Shown here: in pieces, positions 56,025 to 64,000 of the stretch
Layout: every line of letters begins with the position of its first letter
Numbering within the stretch: the stretch's first letter is position 1
Origin: Papilionanthe hookeriana x Papilionanthe teres
Taxonomy: Eukaryota; Streptophyta; Magnoliopsida; Asparagales; Orchidaceae
DNA length: 64,000 bases
Direction of reading: 5' to 3'
Assembly (NCBI GenBank): GCA_022702705.1
Contig: CM040423.1
Span: 116,865,738 to 116,929,737 of the forward strand
Position numbers and translations under genes: made by a program
Notes under the pieces: model-generated
Told to the model about the DNA's origin: nothing
The model's input: the letters and a program-made list of their open reading frames with translations, nothing else
Databases searched by the model: none

Positions 56025-57717
56025 AATTTTAATTCTTTTTGTAATAAGTATATAATATATTCTTTTAATTGCAGAGTTACTCTTTTAAAACATGTATACT
56101 TATCACTCAAGTAATATAGGGCTCTAGTGGAGTCCTGAATATCGATCCCATAGGGAATATTTTAGAGGCTACAGACTAAGATTATAGAAATCAATTCAAG
56201 GTCACAACTAAATCGAAATTGCCTATTTGTCACTAATACACAATCGACAATAATATGAAGTTTTTAAATTAAACTAGTTCTACTAACAATTAACTAGTTT
56301 TACTAAAGTGAAGTTCAAATATATAAGTAAAAATCTTTCTCCTTTGTTAAGATATTTAAGTGAATAGATAATTAGAATTAGTTTAAACGATGTTGTACCA
56401 AATAGGAGCATACCTATTCTGTATCCTTTGGTCCAGGCATAAAGAACATTGACTAATCCTATACTTGGTTACTGAATATGTGGCTAGGCTGGGAGGATAC
56501 CAGCTCTCACTTCGGAGCTCCCATATTCCCCTTGCCTGAGGGCTAACATCTACACTTCAGCACCCAAACGATAAGACCGAATTGAGGATTTTAGCATGTC
56601 ACTCTAAAATCTCCAATTCTAAGCTCAATGAATATTATTTTCTTATTTATTTTCACCTTCCTTCCAAGGACCCTGAATCTCAGATGTAATCTTAACTATA
56701 GTTGTCAAAGTCAAGAAATTTTAACTATTCAATTGGCTAAATTGAAAGTAAATTAAGATCTAAGTAAAAGATTATCACAACTTCTTTAAACTTTAATGAC
56801 ACACTAATTTAATTTATCATTTCACAAAAATATCAAAACAAGGAGAAAGGCAAAACAACTACTCAGAATTAATGGAGAGGATACAATAAAAATTGGATTT
56901 CATATATAAAAGTAAAGTTCTTCAAACTAAAGTAAATAAACATAACTTATCTTAAATTCCTCCCCAAGCAAACTCCTTGAAGTTCCTCTGAATCTCTTCC
57001 TTTCTTTACAGTACTCAGAATTCTCCTTCGAAACGACAATGAAGAAGAGATCTCTATCTATCACTTCCCTTCCACTCTTACAATCCTTTGATGAATTCCT
57101 CACAATCTCTATTGAACTCACTATTTAACACTCACTAATAACAATGGACACTAGTGGACTCTCTATTGGACACTAAGTAACTATTAGAAGAATCTAATAG
57201 AACTTTTTACAGACTCTTATTGACTTTTAGAGGACTCCAAATGGACTTTTTTTCGGCCTAAAATAATTTTTTTAAAGTTGTTGAAGAGTCTCAAAGGGTT
57301 TTGCAAGCATCCCTTCGAAAATCATTCACATTCAACGTATTTTGTGAAAGAACTGTTGATCCCGCCGTCGACGACCTCGAGCTCCGCCATTGGAAGCCTT
57401 CTAGAAAGACTGCTTTGAACTGACCTCACTGTCGGCGGCCTCGAACTCCGCTGTCGGCAGCCTCTCTTGAAATATATTCTGAACTCTCGGGAAAATCACG
57501 CCGTCGGCACCAACGACCTCGTCGTCGACGCCCTAGGTCAAATTTTCATAATTTAGTCTTTTTTGCTCCAAATTCTCTCCTTTTTGCATATTTTTGCTCC
57601 ATTATCTTTAAATCTTCATACCTGTAAAAAACACAAAAGTACCATTCTTTAAAGTGCAATATCATCAAAATCAGTATAAAATAGACATGAAATTCTTAAC
57701 ATTTTTTTCTTGGGTCA
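56025..57717 (-). repeat. Element E 3' LTR, truncated
   Basis: It contains the dyad cluster in GCCGAC/GTCGGC form (57361-57535), the shared block (56398-56590) and the AT-rich U5 with ATTACTTGAGTGATAAGTATAC (minus). About 80-100 bp of the usual LTR end, including the embedded PBS-like stretch, are missing. Confidence 0.75.
57361..57535 (-). promoter_or_regulatory. GC-rich dyad cluster in the element E LTR
   Basis: About six units with GCCGTCGACG, CTGTCGGCGGCC, CTGTCGGCAGCC, GCCGTCGGCACC and GTCGTCGACG (plus-strand reading). Three contain GTCGGC, the reverse complement of GCCGAC. Confidence 0.55.
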
Positions 57718-57732
57718 AAATCCCCCAAACTT
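57718..57732 (-). other. Polypurine tract of element E
   Basis: On the minus strand AAGTTTGGGGGATTT directly before the LTR start, identical to that of element A. Confidence 0.85.
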
Positions 57733-57901
57733 AACTATTACTTGTCCTCAAGTAATCTTTAGTACCACATAAAAGTTATGATTCAATATGTATAGTTTTA
57801 ATTCAAAAATACTATAATTTTGATTTAAATAAATATTATAGCAAGAATTCTTAGAAAGATGTTCAAATAATTAGATTAATTCTGCATGTATAAGACTATC
57901 T

Positions 57902-57983
57902 AGTCATCAAGTAATTAGATTAATCCTTTTCTTTTTCTTTCTTTTTCAAGTGATGATTACTATATCTGGATGACCTGTTAATA
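57902..57983 (-). other. Conserved 3'-UTR stem (element E)
   Basis: The minus strand has the segment ATTAACAGGTCATCCAGATA, then TCATCACTT (57956-57948). It can pair through TCATCA with TGATGA at 57909-57904. Compared with element A, one C-G pair has become A-U. The second hairpin of A and D is not seen here. Confidence 0.5.
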
Positions 57984-58529
57984 ATTTAGAACTTCACTCT
58001 TACTTTCCTAAATTTGAAACTTTCAAACATTCTTTACCTTATATGTACTTCATAGTTTTTATATCATTGAATCCCAATCTTTTCTTTTTCAACTAAATTC
58101 CTAAGTTTCTTAATATTTCAAAATATAGTTTTCTTTACTTTAAATAGTTAACTATAGTCTTATCCTTTTATACTAAATATCTTAACCTACAAAATTAATT
58201 TTTCATTACCAAAAATATTTCCTTGAATTTTCTATAATATTTAGATAAAATCTAAACATAGTTATTTGAATTAAATTTTATGACAAAAATCATATTATAT
58301 TTTTTGAAAATATGTTAATTAAGAACATATAATAGTTAATACTTTTCTCCCCTCCCCCAAACTTAAAGTTTTCTATAATAGAAATAATACAGGGTGAGAA
58401 AAAAAATTCTAAATATAAAATTCATACCTTTTCACTTTAAGCATGTTTGTCTCTTTTGAAATTTGCAGGTTCTTTTCAAAATTTTTTAACTTCAACTGAT
58501 CTGTAATATTAATATAAAATTTCTATTAT

Positions 58530-58749
58530 TTTCAAAATGGATGAAAAGTTTGAAATCTTATGATTTGGTAGTTGAATATTCTTTAAATTCTTAAAATTAA
58601 ACCTAGTTAGTGAAATTGGGTTAATAATTTACTAAAGACTTTATAAAATCAAAAATAATAAGGAATATTAAATATTTATCTTTTATTCCAAAGGTTATAT
58701 AGTAGAAAGAGTTACTTGAGGATAAGTAACATTTAAGTTTGGGAGATTT
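58530..58749 (+). other. 3' internal tail and polypurine tract before LTR 1 of element D
   Basis: It aligns with 62660-62878 from TCTTATGATTTGGTAGTT onwards. It ends with GGTTACTTGAGGATAAG-like sequence and the tract AAGTTTGGGAGATTT. It belongs to an upstream copy whose remaining part is missing; element E lies beyond in the opposite orientation. Confidence 0.7.
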
Positions 58750-60581
58750 TGATCCATAAAGAAAATACCTATGTTTATGCCTTAATTTTTATAAATTTCT
58801 AAGGATATTATGCTTTAATGAAAGGTATTTTTGTGTTTTTGGATGTAGGTGATGTAAAAAGGTCCAAAAAAGGAGAAAGGAGCAAAAAGGAGAAAAAAGG
58901 AACAAAAATGGAGCAAAATACAAAAATTATAAAAAATATGGCCTGACGCCTTGGCGCCAGAAGTTGGCGCCTAAGCGCCAGACTCGATACAGAACTATCA
59001 AGTTTTTGACATCGTTTGGACAGTTATTTTGACGGAGTGAGCGGTTATTACACATTCTAGAAGACTGACAGTTGTTCCTTGATAATAGGACATGTGATAC
59101 ATTGCATTTGGACGCTCCAAAAAGGTTTTAATCGTGAAGAGGTGCGAGCTAAAGTGAAGAGGTGCGAAGAATTGGACGCAGTGTCAGGCGCCTAGGCGCC
59201 AGATTCCGGCGCCTAGGTGCCAGACAGACCTTCTAGAAGATTCATTGAATGTGGACATGTTTTGAAGAGGTGCCTCAAGACAACCCTTGAAGCCTATAAA
59301 TAGGAGTCCATTTCTTCAGAAAAACGGGCCCCCCATTGTAACTCCTTTCTCTTAGCCACTTTAGGATCTCTCATCCTTAGAGAGAGAAATAGAGAGAGAA
59401 ATTTAGGGCCACTTTTATTTTAGTTTAGTGAGTTTGTTTTCAAGTTGTTGCATCTGGAGTTCATTACACTGTGGAGTCGGTATGAATCGGAAGATGCCGT
59501 AGAAGGAATATTTGAGATAAGTATTTTATTTTTGATTCAAAGTTTATTTATTATGTTTTGTTGTTTATATTCAATGTGTTCTGAGTAGTTAGTTTACTTT
59601 CTTCCTTCAATTATGAAAAGATAAATGAGATAATATAAGATTCGATGGAGAATTAAAATTCAAAATATTTTCAAAATATTGTGATGATATGAATACCTGA
59701 TCTTACTTTACTTTTTAAATTGGCCATTTAAATTGTTCAAACCTGTTGAAGAGTTTTGAGACCTAGAAGGAGAAGAACTCTTAACTTGTAAATGTCACAT
59801 GAATCCTTGGGTAGTCGAAGGCCATGTGCGGGTTATTCAATGTGAAGTGCAAATAAATAGGAAGATAATATTTAAAGGGCGTAGAATTGATAAGTTTTTA
59901 GAGTGACAGACTAAATTCTTATAATTTGATTTATAGATAAGGAAAGGGTCACTAGTAGGGCCGACCATAGCCACCCTTGGACATCTAGTTGTGTGAGTCT
60001 AGATTAACCCATTCTACTAACAATACATCCGGACTCGATCCGTAAATTAGCTCAATGTTCTTTGCGCTGGATCAAAGGGTAAAGAATAAGAATGCTTCTA
60101 TTTGGCACAATACCATAATTCAAATTCTCCAACGAATATTAAATTATCTTTAAAAAATCTTAGATTAATTGAAGGGAAGAAAGTTGTTTGTTTTATATAG
60201 TTTTCACAAAGTTATTTTCTTATTATTGTTTTCTTTAACTGCTTATAGTAAATTAAAAGTAATTTATAGTTAGATTAAAATACAAATAGATTTTTGAAAT
60301 ACAATATTTAAAAATTTATTACCATATTTTTTCCCCGTTGGATCGATATTGGGGACTTTGTTTCAAAGCCATATATTACTTGAAACGATACGTATACTTG
60401 CGTAGTACCCAAAAAGTATATAAAATATTTTCTTTTTAAATTATATTTTGCTATATAAACATATATTTAAAAAACTATTAATCATTAACGGCCTAGCATT
60501 AAGTAGCAATCAAGTTTTATTTAATGTTATTGCCGTAATTAAAATTTGGTACACATCTATATAACAAGTTATTCCAGGTCA
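58750..60581 (+). repeat. Element D LTR 1
   Basis: Starts TGATCCATAAAG and ends CCAGGTCA. It has two dyad modules of the GGCGCC type (58945-58982 and 59187-59222), TATAAATA at 59295-59302, the shared block (59925-60112) and an embedded PBS-like stretch 69 bp before the end. Confidence 0.85.
59187..59222 (+). promoter_or_regulatory. GGCGCC-type palindromes in the element D LTR
   Basis: GGCGCCTAGGCGCC (59187-59200) is a perfect 14-bp palindrome, followed by GGCGCCTAGGTGCC. They lie about 75-110 bp upstream of the TATA box, where element A has its GCCGACGGC cluster. Confidence 0.6.
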
Positions 60582-60587
60582 AGTTTT

Positions 60588-60605
60588 TGGCGCCGTTGCT
60601 AGAAA
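60588..60605 (+). other. Primer-binding site of element D, degenerate
   Basis: TGGCGCCGTTGCT matches the first 12 bases of the tRNA-Asp complement. The remaining bases (AGAAA) have changed from CGGGGA. Confidence 0.75.
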
Positions 60606-61498
60606 TTAAATTTTCTAGCAGTGGTGACAAATCCTTGTATTTGGAAATACAAAAATCGGGTCACCTGCCGCCAAACATTAAGTGCTATTACTTCAGATTG
60701 TCTCCATCTGAGGGAGATTTGGATATGATCATTGCCTACCTGACTGATAGTACTGGAGCCCGGAAGATTCATAACGGAAAAATGGTAAATTTTTCATGTT
60801 CTAAGCTTAATGGTGTTTCAAAGGCATGACACTAATTTATTTCTTCTCGTCTCCTTCTATCCAATCATCTGAGTGAGGTTACCAAAGATAGAGCTATCCT
60901 TAACTATTGCATTCAAAAGAGGAAGCCTATTGATGTAGGGAACATTATTTATGATTCTGTAGAGGCTATTGCTCGTTCTAACACTTCTATTGGACTTGGT
61001 TTTCCATCTCTGATCTATTCTCTATGCCAAAGTGTTGGAGTAGTTGCTGAGCTTTCTGAGAAAAAGCTCAAGTTGACAAAGCCTATAGGAAGAGAGAGCA
61101 TCAATATCTATGATCAACTTTGAGGTAAGAGTTCTACTGCACCTTCTGGTTCATTACCTACTTGAGGTAGAGCTTCTACTTCTAAACCATCTACTTCTGC
61201 TAAGCCACCATCTACTTTTTGGGAGACTATGCATGATTAGTTTATAGAGCAGCAGAATGAGTTATTCCTAACTCATTGTAGAGTAGATAAGATCGATAAG
61301 AAGATCAATCATCTTTCTGAGTATACACAAAGAAAGAGTGATTACGATGCTGAGTATTCTGAGTCTTTAGTGAGATTTATGAAAGGTGAGCACGATGTTC
61401 AGTTCCCTACTTGTCCCATATATTCACCATATGTTGATCCAAAGGATATGGAGTTTTCTTTTGGTGATGACGATGATGAAGCTACAGATAGTGATTAG
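60606..61498 (+). pseudogene. ORF3 of element D, truncated at the N-terminus, several stops
   Basis: One frame runs from the primer site to TAG at 61496-61498 with no net frameshift. It shows MIIAYLTDSTGARKI, VNFSCSKLNGVSKA, then TGA for Trp (60827) and a stop (60833), LSEVTKDRAILNYCIQ, IDVGNIIYDSV and GLGFPSLIYSLCQSVGV. A Ser/Thr-rich linker, a charged coil (HCRVDKIDKKINHLSEY), FPTCPIY and a very acidic end follow. Further stops near 61121, 61163 and 61238 fit CGA, CAG or TGG codons hit by C-to-T or G-to-A. The domain's first part (KEFYxNL) is missing, because the primer-site leader is fused directly to mid-ORF3. Confidence 0.78.
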
Positions 61499-62860
61499 TA
61501 GCTTGACTTACCTCTGGAGATGTGTTGATTCTGTTTTTAGTGTGTTTCTTGTTTCTTGTGTTGTTTAGTGTGATGTTATTTGTTAGTGTTGATGTGAATC
61601 TTTTAATTTGAAACTACTTTTAGATTATCTGATGTGTGTTTAAGACTGAAATATGAATGAATTTTTATAAAATTTTATTTCTGTTTCAGCCTACTGTTTA
61701 GTGTTCATGAATAGTTAGTAATTTTGCATGTTCAAAAATAAAAATAAAAAATAAAAAAGGATTTTTTTAGAAATTAACTCCTTCTCTGCAAAACTTTTCT
61801 ATATATGCTTAATCAATTCTGTTATATTCATCTTAAAACATGTGTAGAAGTAGAGGTTAGTTTTTCCTTACTACATCATTATTGTACTTAGAGTAATTCC
61901 TGTTTTTTCCTTTCTCTTATGCTTTAGAAAATTTCATGATTCATATTTATACTAAAGCTGAAGTTTGGGGGAAGGGAAATCATTTATCAAATTTAAATAT
62001 TATTTATCCTTAACGAACTAATATTTTCTTTAAAAATATATTAACATAACATAATGAATGAAAAATCTGTTTAAGATTAACTAAAATTTTAAATTTATAA
62101 ATAATTTAGTAAACTTAACTAAAATTTCAAAAACTTTGATTGATTTTAAGAATATAATTATTTAACTTAAAGAATAATAAGATCAAAATTTTTCTATTTA
62201 TAGTAAAGAGAATTGTATTTTTGAAATACTAAGGAATCAAGATTATTGCTTGAAAAAGAAAAGATTGAAATAATTTTTGAAAAGTAATAAATTATTAAAA
62301 ATGTCATATTTATTAAGTAAGAATGTATAAGTTTTTGAAAATAAGTTAAGGATAGTGAAGTTCAAAATCATTAACAGGCTATCCAAAAATAGTAATCCTC
62401 ACTTAAAAAAAAAAGAAAAAAGATTGAAAAATAATCCAAAAGAAAAAAACAGAAAAAAAAGAATGTGAGGAGAAGCTTGAGGAAATGCCTAATCAAAATT
62501 TGGCTTCACTTGAATTATCTTATAGGAAGAAAACTGATTACATTTTTAACTTAATTTCTATGTACAAATATTTTTACTAGAAAAATATTTCATGAAAATC
62601 TTTTTCTTGTAAATATTCTATGTGACCTTAATATGATAAACTACAATTATTCCTGAAATAAATGAAAAATTGGAAGTCTTATGATTTGGTAGTTAAATGT
62701 TCTTTAATTCTTAAAATTAAACTTAATTAGTGAAATTTGGTTAATGATTTGATAAAGCATTTATAAAACCAAAAATTATAAGGAATCTTAAATATTTTAA
62801 ATTCATTCCAAATGTTATCTATTTTATGTAATTAAAAGGGTTACTTGATGACAAGTAACG
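61499..62860 (+). other. 3' non-coding region of element D
   Basis: Contains GAAGTTTGGGGGAAGG at about 61958 (a polypurine-tract-like copy, as in element A at 12460), the stem block, and the tail shared with 58530-58749. No ORF. Confidence 0.65.
62371..62507 (+). other. Conserved 3'-UTR stem structures (element D)
   Basis: TTAACAGGCTATCC, then TCCTCAC (62396-62402) pairing with GTGAGGA (62465-62471). An inner GATT/AATC stem (62422-62425, 62433-62436) lies inside. The adjacent GAAGC/GCTTC hairpin (62472-62476, 62503-62507) also has the inner AGG/CCT pairing. Same layout as element A 12841-12999. Confidence 0.6.
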
Positions 62861-62861
62861 T

Positions 62862-62878
62862 TTAAGTTTTGGGGAATT
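62862..62878 (+). other. Polypurine tract of element D
   Basis: AAGTTTTGGGGAATT directly before LTR 2, preceded by an imperfect inverted repeat TTACTTGATGACAAGTAA. Confidence 0.75.
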
Positions 62879-64000
62879 TGATCTACCTAAAAAAATACCC
62901 ATTTTTATGCCTTATTTATGATTCAATTCTTAAGGATATTATGCTTTAATGAAAGGTATTTTCATGTTTTTGGATGTAGATGATTAAAAAAGAGTCCAAG
63001 AAAGAAAAAGAAGGAAAAAGGAGCAAAAAGGAGCAAAAAGGAGCAAAAATGAAGCTTATGGAGCAAAATATTGGAATTATTGGCTTGACGTTTAGGCACT
63101 AGAATCCGGCGCCTAAGCGCCAACTCGATGCAGACGCTGTTAAGATTTTTTGATGATTTTGGGGAGTTATTTTGACGGAGTTAAGAAGTTATTGGAGCTT
63201 CTAGAAGAGTGGAAGTTACTCATAATATATAGGACATATGATACAATGCATTTGGACACAAGGAAACTATTTTAATCGCGAAGAGGTGTGATCCAAATTG
63301 AAGAGGTGTGAAGACCTAATCACGGAGTCCGGCGCCTAGGCGCGACAGTTAATTTCTAGAATATACATTGAATTTGGATGAATTTTGAAGAGGTGCCTTA
63401 AGCAACCCCTAGTCAAATTCAGAGCTCTATAAATAGGAGCCCATTCTACAAAGAAAATCGCACCTTATAGTCTCTTTCGCCCCTTTTAGTACCTTCTCTC
63501 CCCCCTCTAGTTTTACTTAGTTTTTTTAGTCTCTTCCACACTTAGGGAGCCACTTTACTTTGTATCTAGTGAGTTTAATTTGAGTATTTATTATGTTTTA
63601 TTGCTCTTGGAGTCTTTCATCATTGCTTTGGAGTCAGTAGAAGTTAGCGGATCACTTGAAGGAACACTTCAGATAAGTATTTGTACCTTGGTTCAAAGTT
63701 TTATAAATATGTTTTATTGTGTGATTTCAATGTGTTATGAGTAGTTAGTTATCTTTCTCCTTTCAACTATGAAAAGATAATAAATTAATTAAATTTTGTT
63801 GGAGAATTAAATTTAAAATATTTAAAACTTTGTGATGATATTAATATCTGATCTTAGTTTACTTTTTAAATTAGCCATTTAAATTGTTAAAACTTGTTGA
63901 AGAATTTTGAGACCTATCTGGAGATAAATTCTTAACTAGTAGATATCACAGGAATCCTTATGTAATTGCAGGCTATACGCGGGTTATTTAAGGTGAAGTG
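62879..64000 (+). repeat. Element D LTR 2, cut by the window end
   Basis: Starts TGATCTACC and aligns with LTR 1. It has GGCGCC-type modules (about 63108-63122 and 63330-63342, the latter damaged to GGCGCCTAGGCGCG) and TATAAATA at 63428-63435. Its end and any target duplication are outside the window. Confidence 0.85.

Larger units (their letters stand above)
56025..58490 (-). mobile_element. Element E: 3' end of an Athila-like element (3' LTR and 3' UTR)
   Basis: The minus strand shows a 3' UTR (58490-57733) matching that of element A: an ACCTGCAAATTTC segment, AAAAGGTATGAAT, the conserved stem block, and ATTACTTGAGGACAAGTAAT. A polypurine tract (57732-57718) and an LTR starting TGACCCAAG at 57717 follow. 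The LTR is truncated at its U5 end near 56025, where it meets the LINE fragment. Above 58490 it meets the oppositely oriented tail of element D, so no ORF of E is left in the window. Confidence 0.8.
58530..64000 (+). mobile_element. Element D: tail, LTR, gag-pol-less internal region, LTR (runs off the window)
   Basis: A 220-bp internal tail with polypurine tract (58530-58749) precedes a complete LTR (58750-60581). A primer site, a decayed ORF3, a 3' UTR, a second polypurine tract and a second LTR (from 62879) follow. The internal region is only 2.3 kb and has no gag or pol. The tails before both LTRs align, so a tandem arrangement sharing one LTR, or recombination between two elements, must be assumed. 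The two LTRs differ more than those of element A. Confidence 0.85.

Noticed and set aside
60587..60605. Start of element D ORF3 at the primer site
   Set aside because: The first codon would be TTG within the PBS; the frame is open there by chance after the deletion fused leader and ORF3.
1..64000. CRISPR arrays, tRNA or rRNA genes, organellar insertions
   Set aside because: No regular spacer repeats, cloverleaf with A/B boxes, or rRNA-like blocks were seen on either strand; tRNA matches are only the primer-binding sites.

Overview
This window is nuclear DNA of a flowering plant. It is AT-rich and built almost entirely of transposable elements at several stages of decay. One intact host gene is recognisable: a single-exon SUPERMAN-type C2H2 zinc-finger repressor gene at 52161-52871 (minus). 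The species cannot be told from the sequence. No rRNA, tRNA, CRISPR array or prokaryotic feature was seen.

Layout. 1-1798: AT-rich flank. 1804-14902: element A, a complete Athila-like Ty3/gypsy retrotransposon with AGATG target-site duplications, tRNA-Asp primer site, decayed gag-pol and two different ORF3 copies behind pol. 14908-15887 and 17888-19980: remnants of an older element, interrupted by a solo LTR (15893-17882) with its own ATTTC duplications. 19981-21430: unassigned repeats. 21430-30052 (minus): element B, Athila-like with 5' LTR, PBS, gag-pol and an ORF3 tail, but no recognised 3' LTR. 30240-35080 (minus): element C, a badly decayed Tat/Ogre-type gypsy pol. 35085-37087: AT-rich DNA and microsatellites. 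37088-43427: near full-length LINE with ORF1, ORF2 and 3' UTR. 43428-46526: AT-rich DNA with a large GA microsatellite. 46532-51209 (minus): complete Ty1/copia element with TGGAT duplications, tRNA-iMet primer site and nearly identical LTRs. 52161-53050: the zinc-finger gene and its TATA region, followed by a diverged triplicated repeat. 55147 to about 56020 (minus): 5'-truncated copy of the same LINE family. 56025 to about 58490 (minus): 3' end of another Athila-like element (E). 58530-64000 (plus): element D, in which an internal tail is followed by a full LTR, a gag-pol-less internal region with a decayed ORF3, and a second LTR running off the window.

The Athila-like elements A, B, D and E and the solo LTR have diverged in sequence but share an unusual set of non-coding features. 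These are GC-rich dyad clusters upstream of the LTR TATA box and again upstream of ORF3, a hairpin right after the pol stop codon, a 3'-UTR stem with one compensatory base-pair change, and LTR ends that contain a second, degenerate primer-binding site. These shared elements are the most interesting material in the window. Almost every element ORF carries stop codons, many explained by C-to-T or G-to-A changes, so the coding capacity is relic. The zinc-finger gene keeps an open frame with all key residues.
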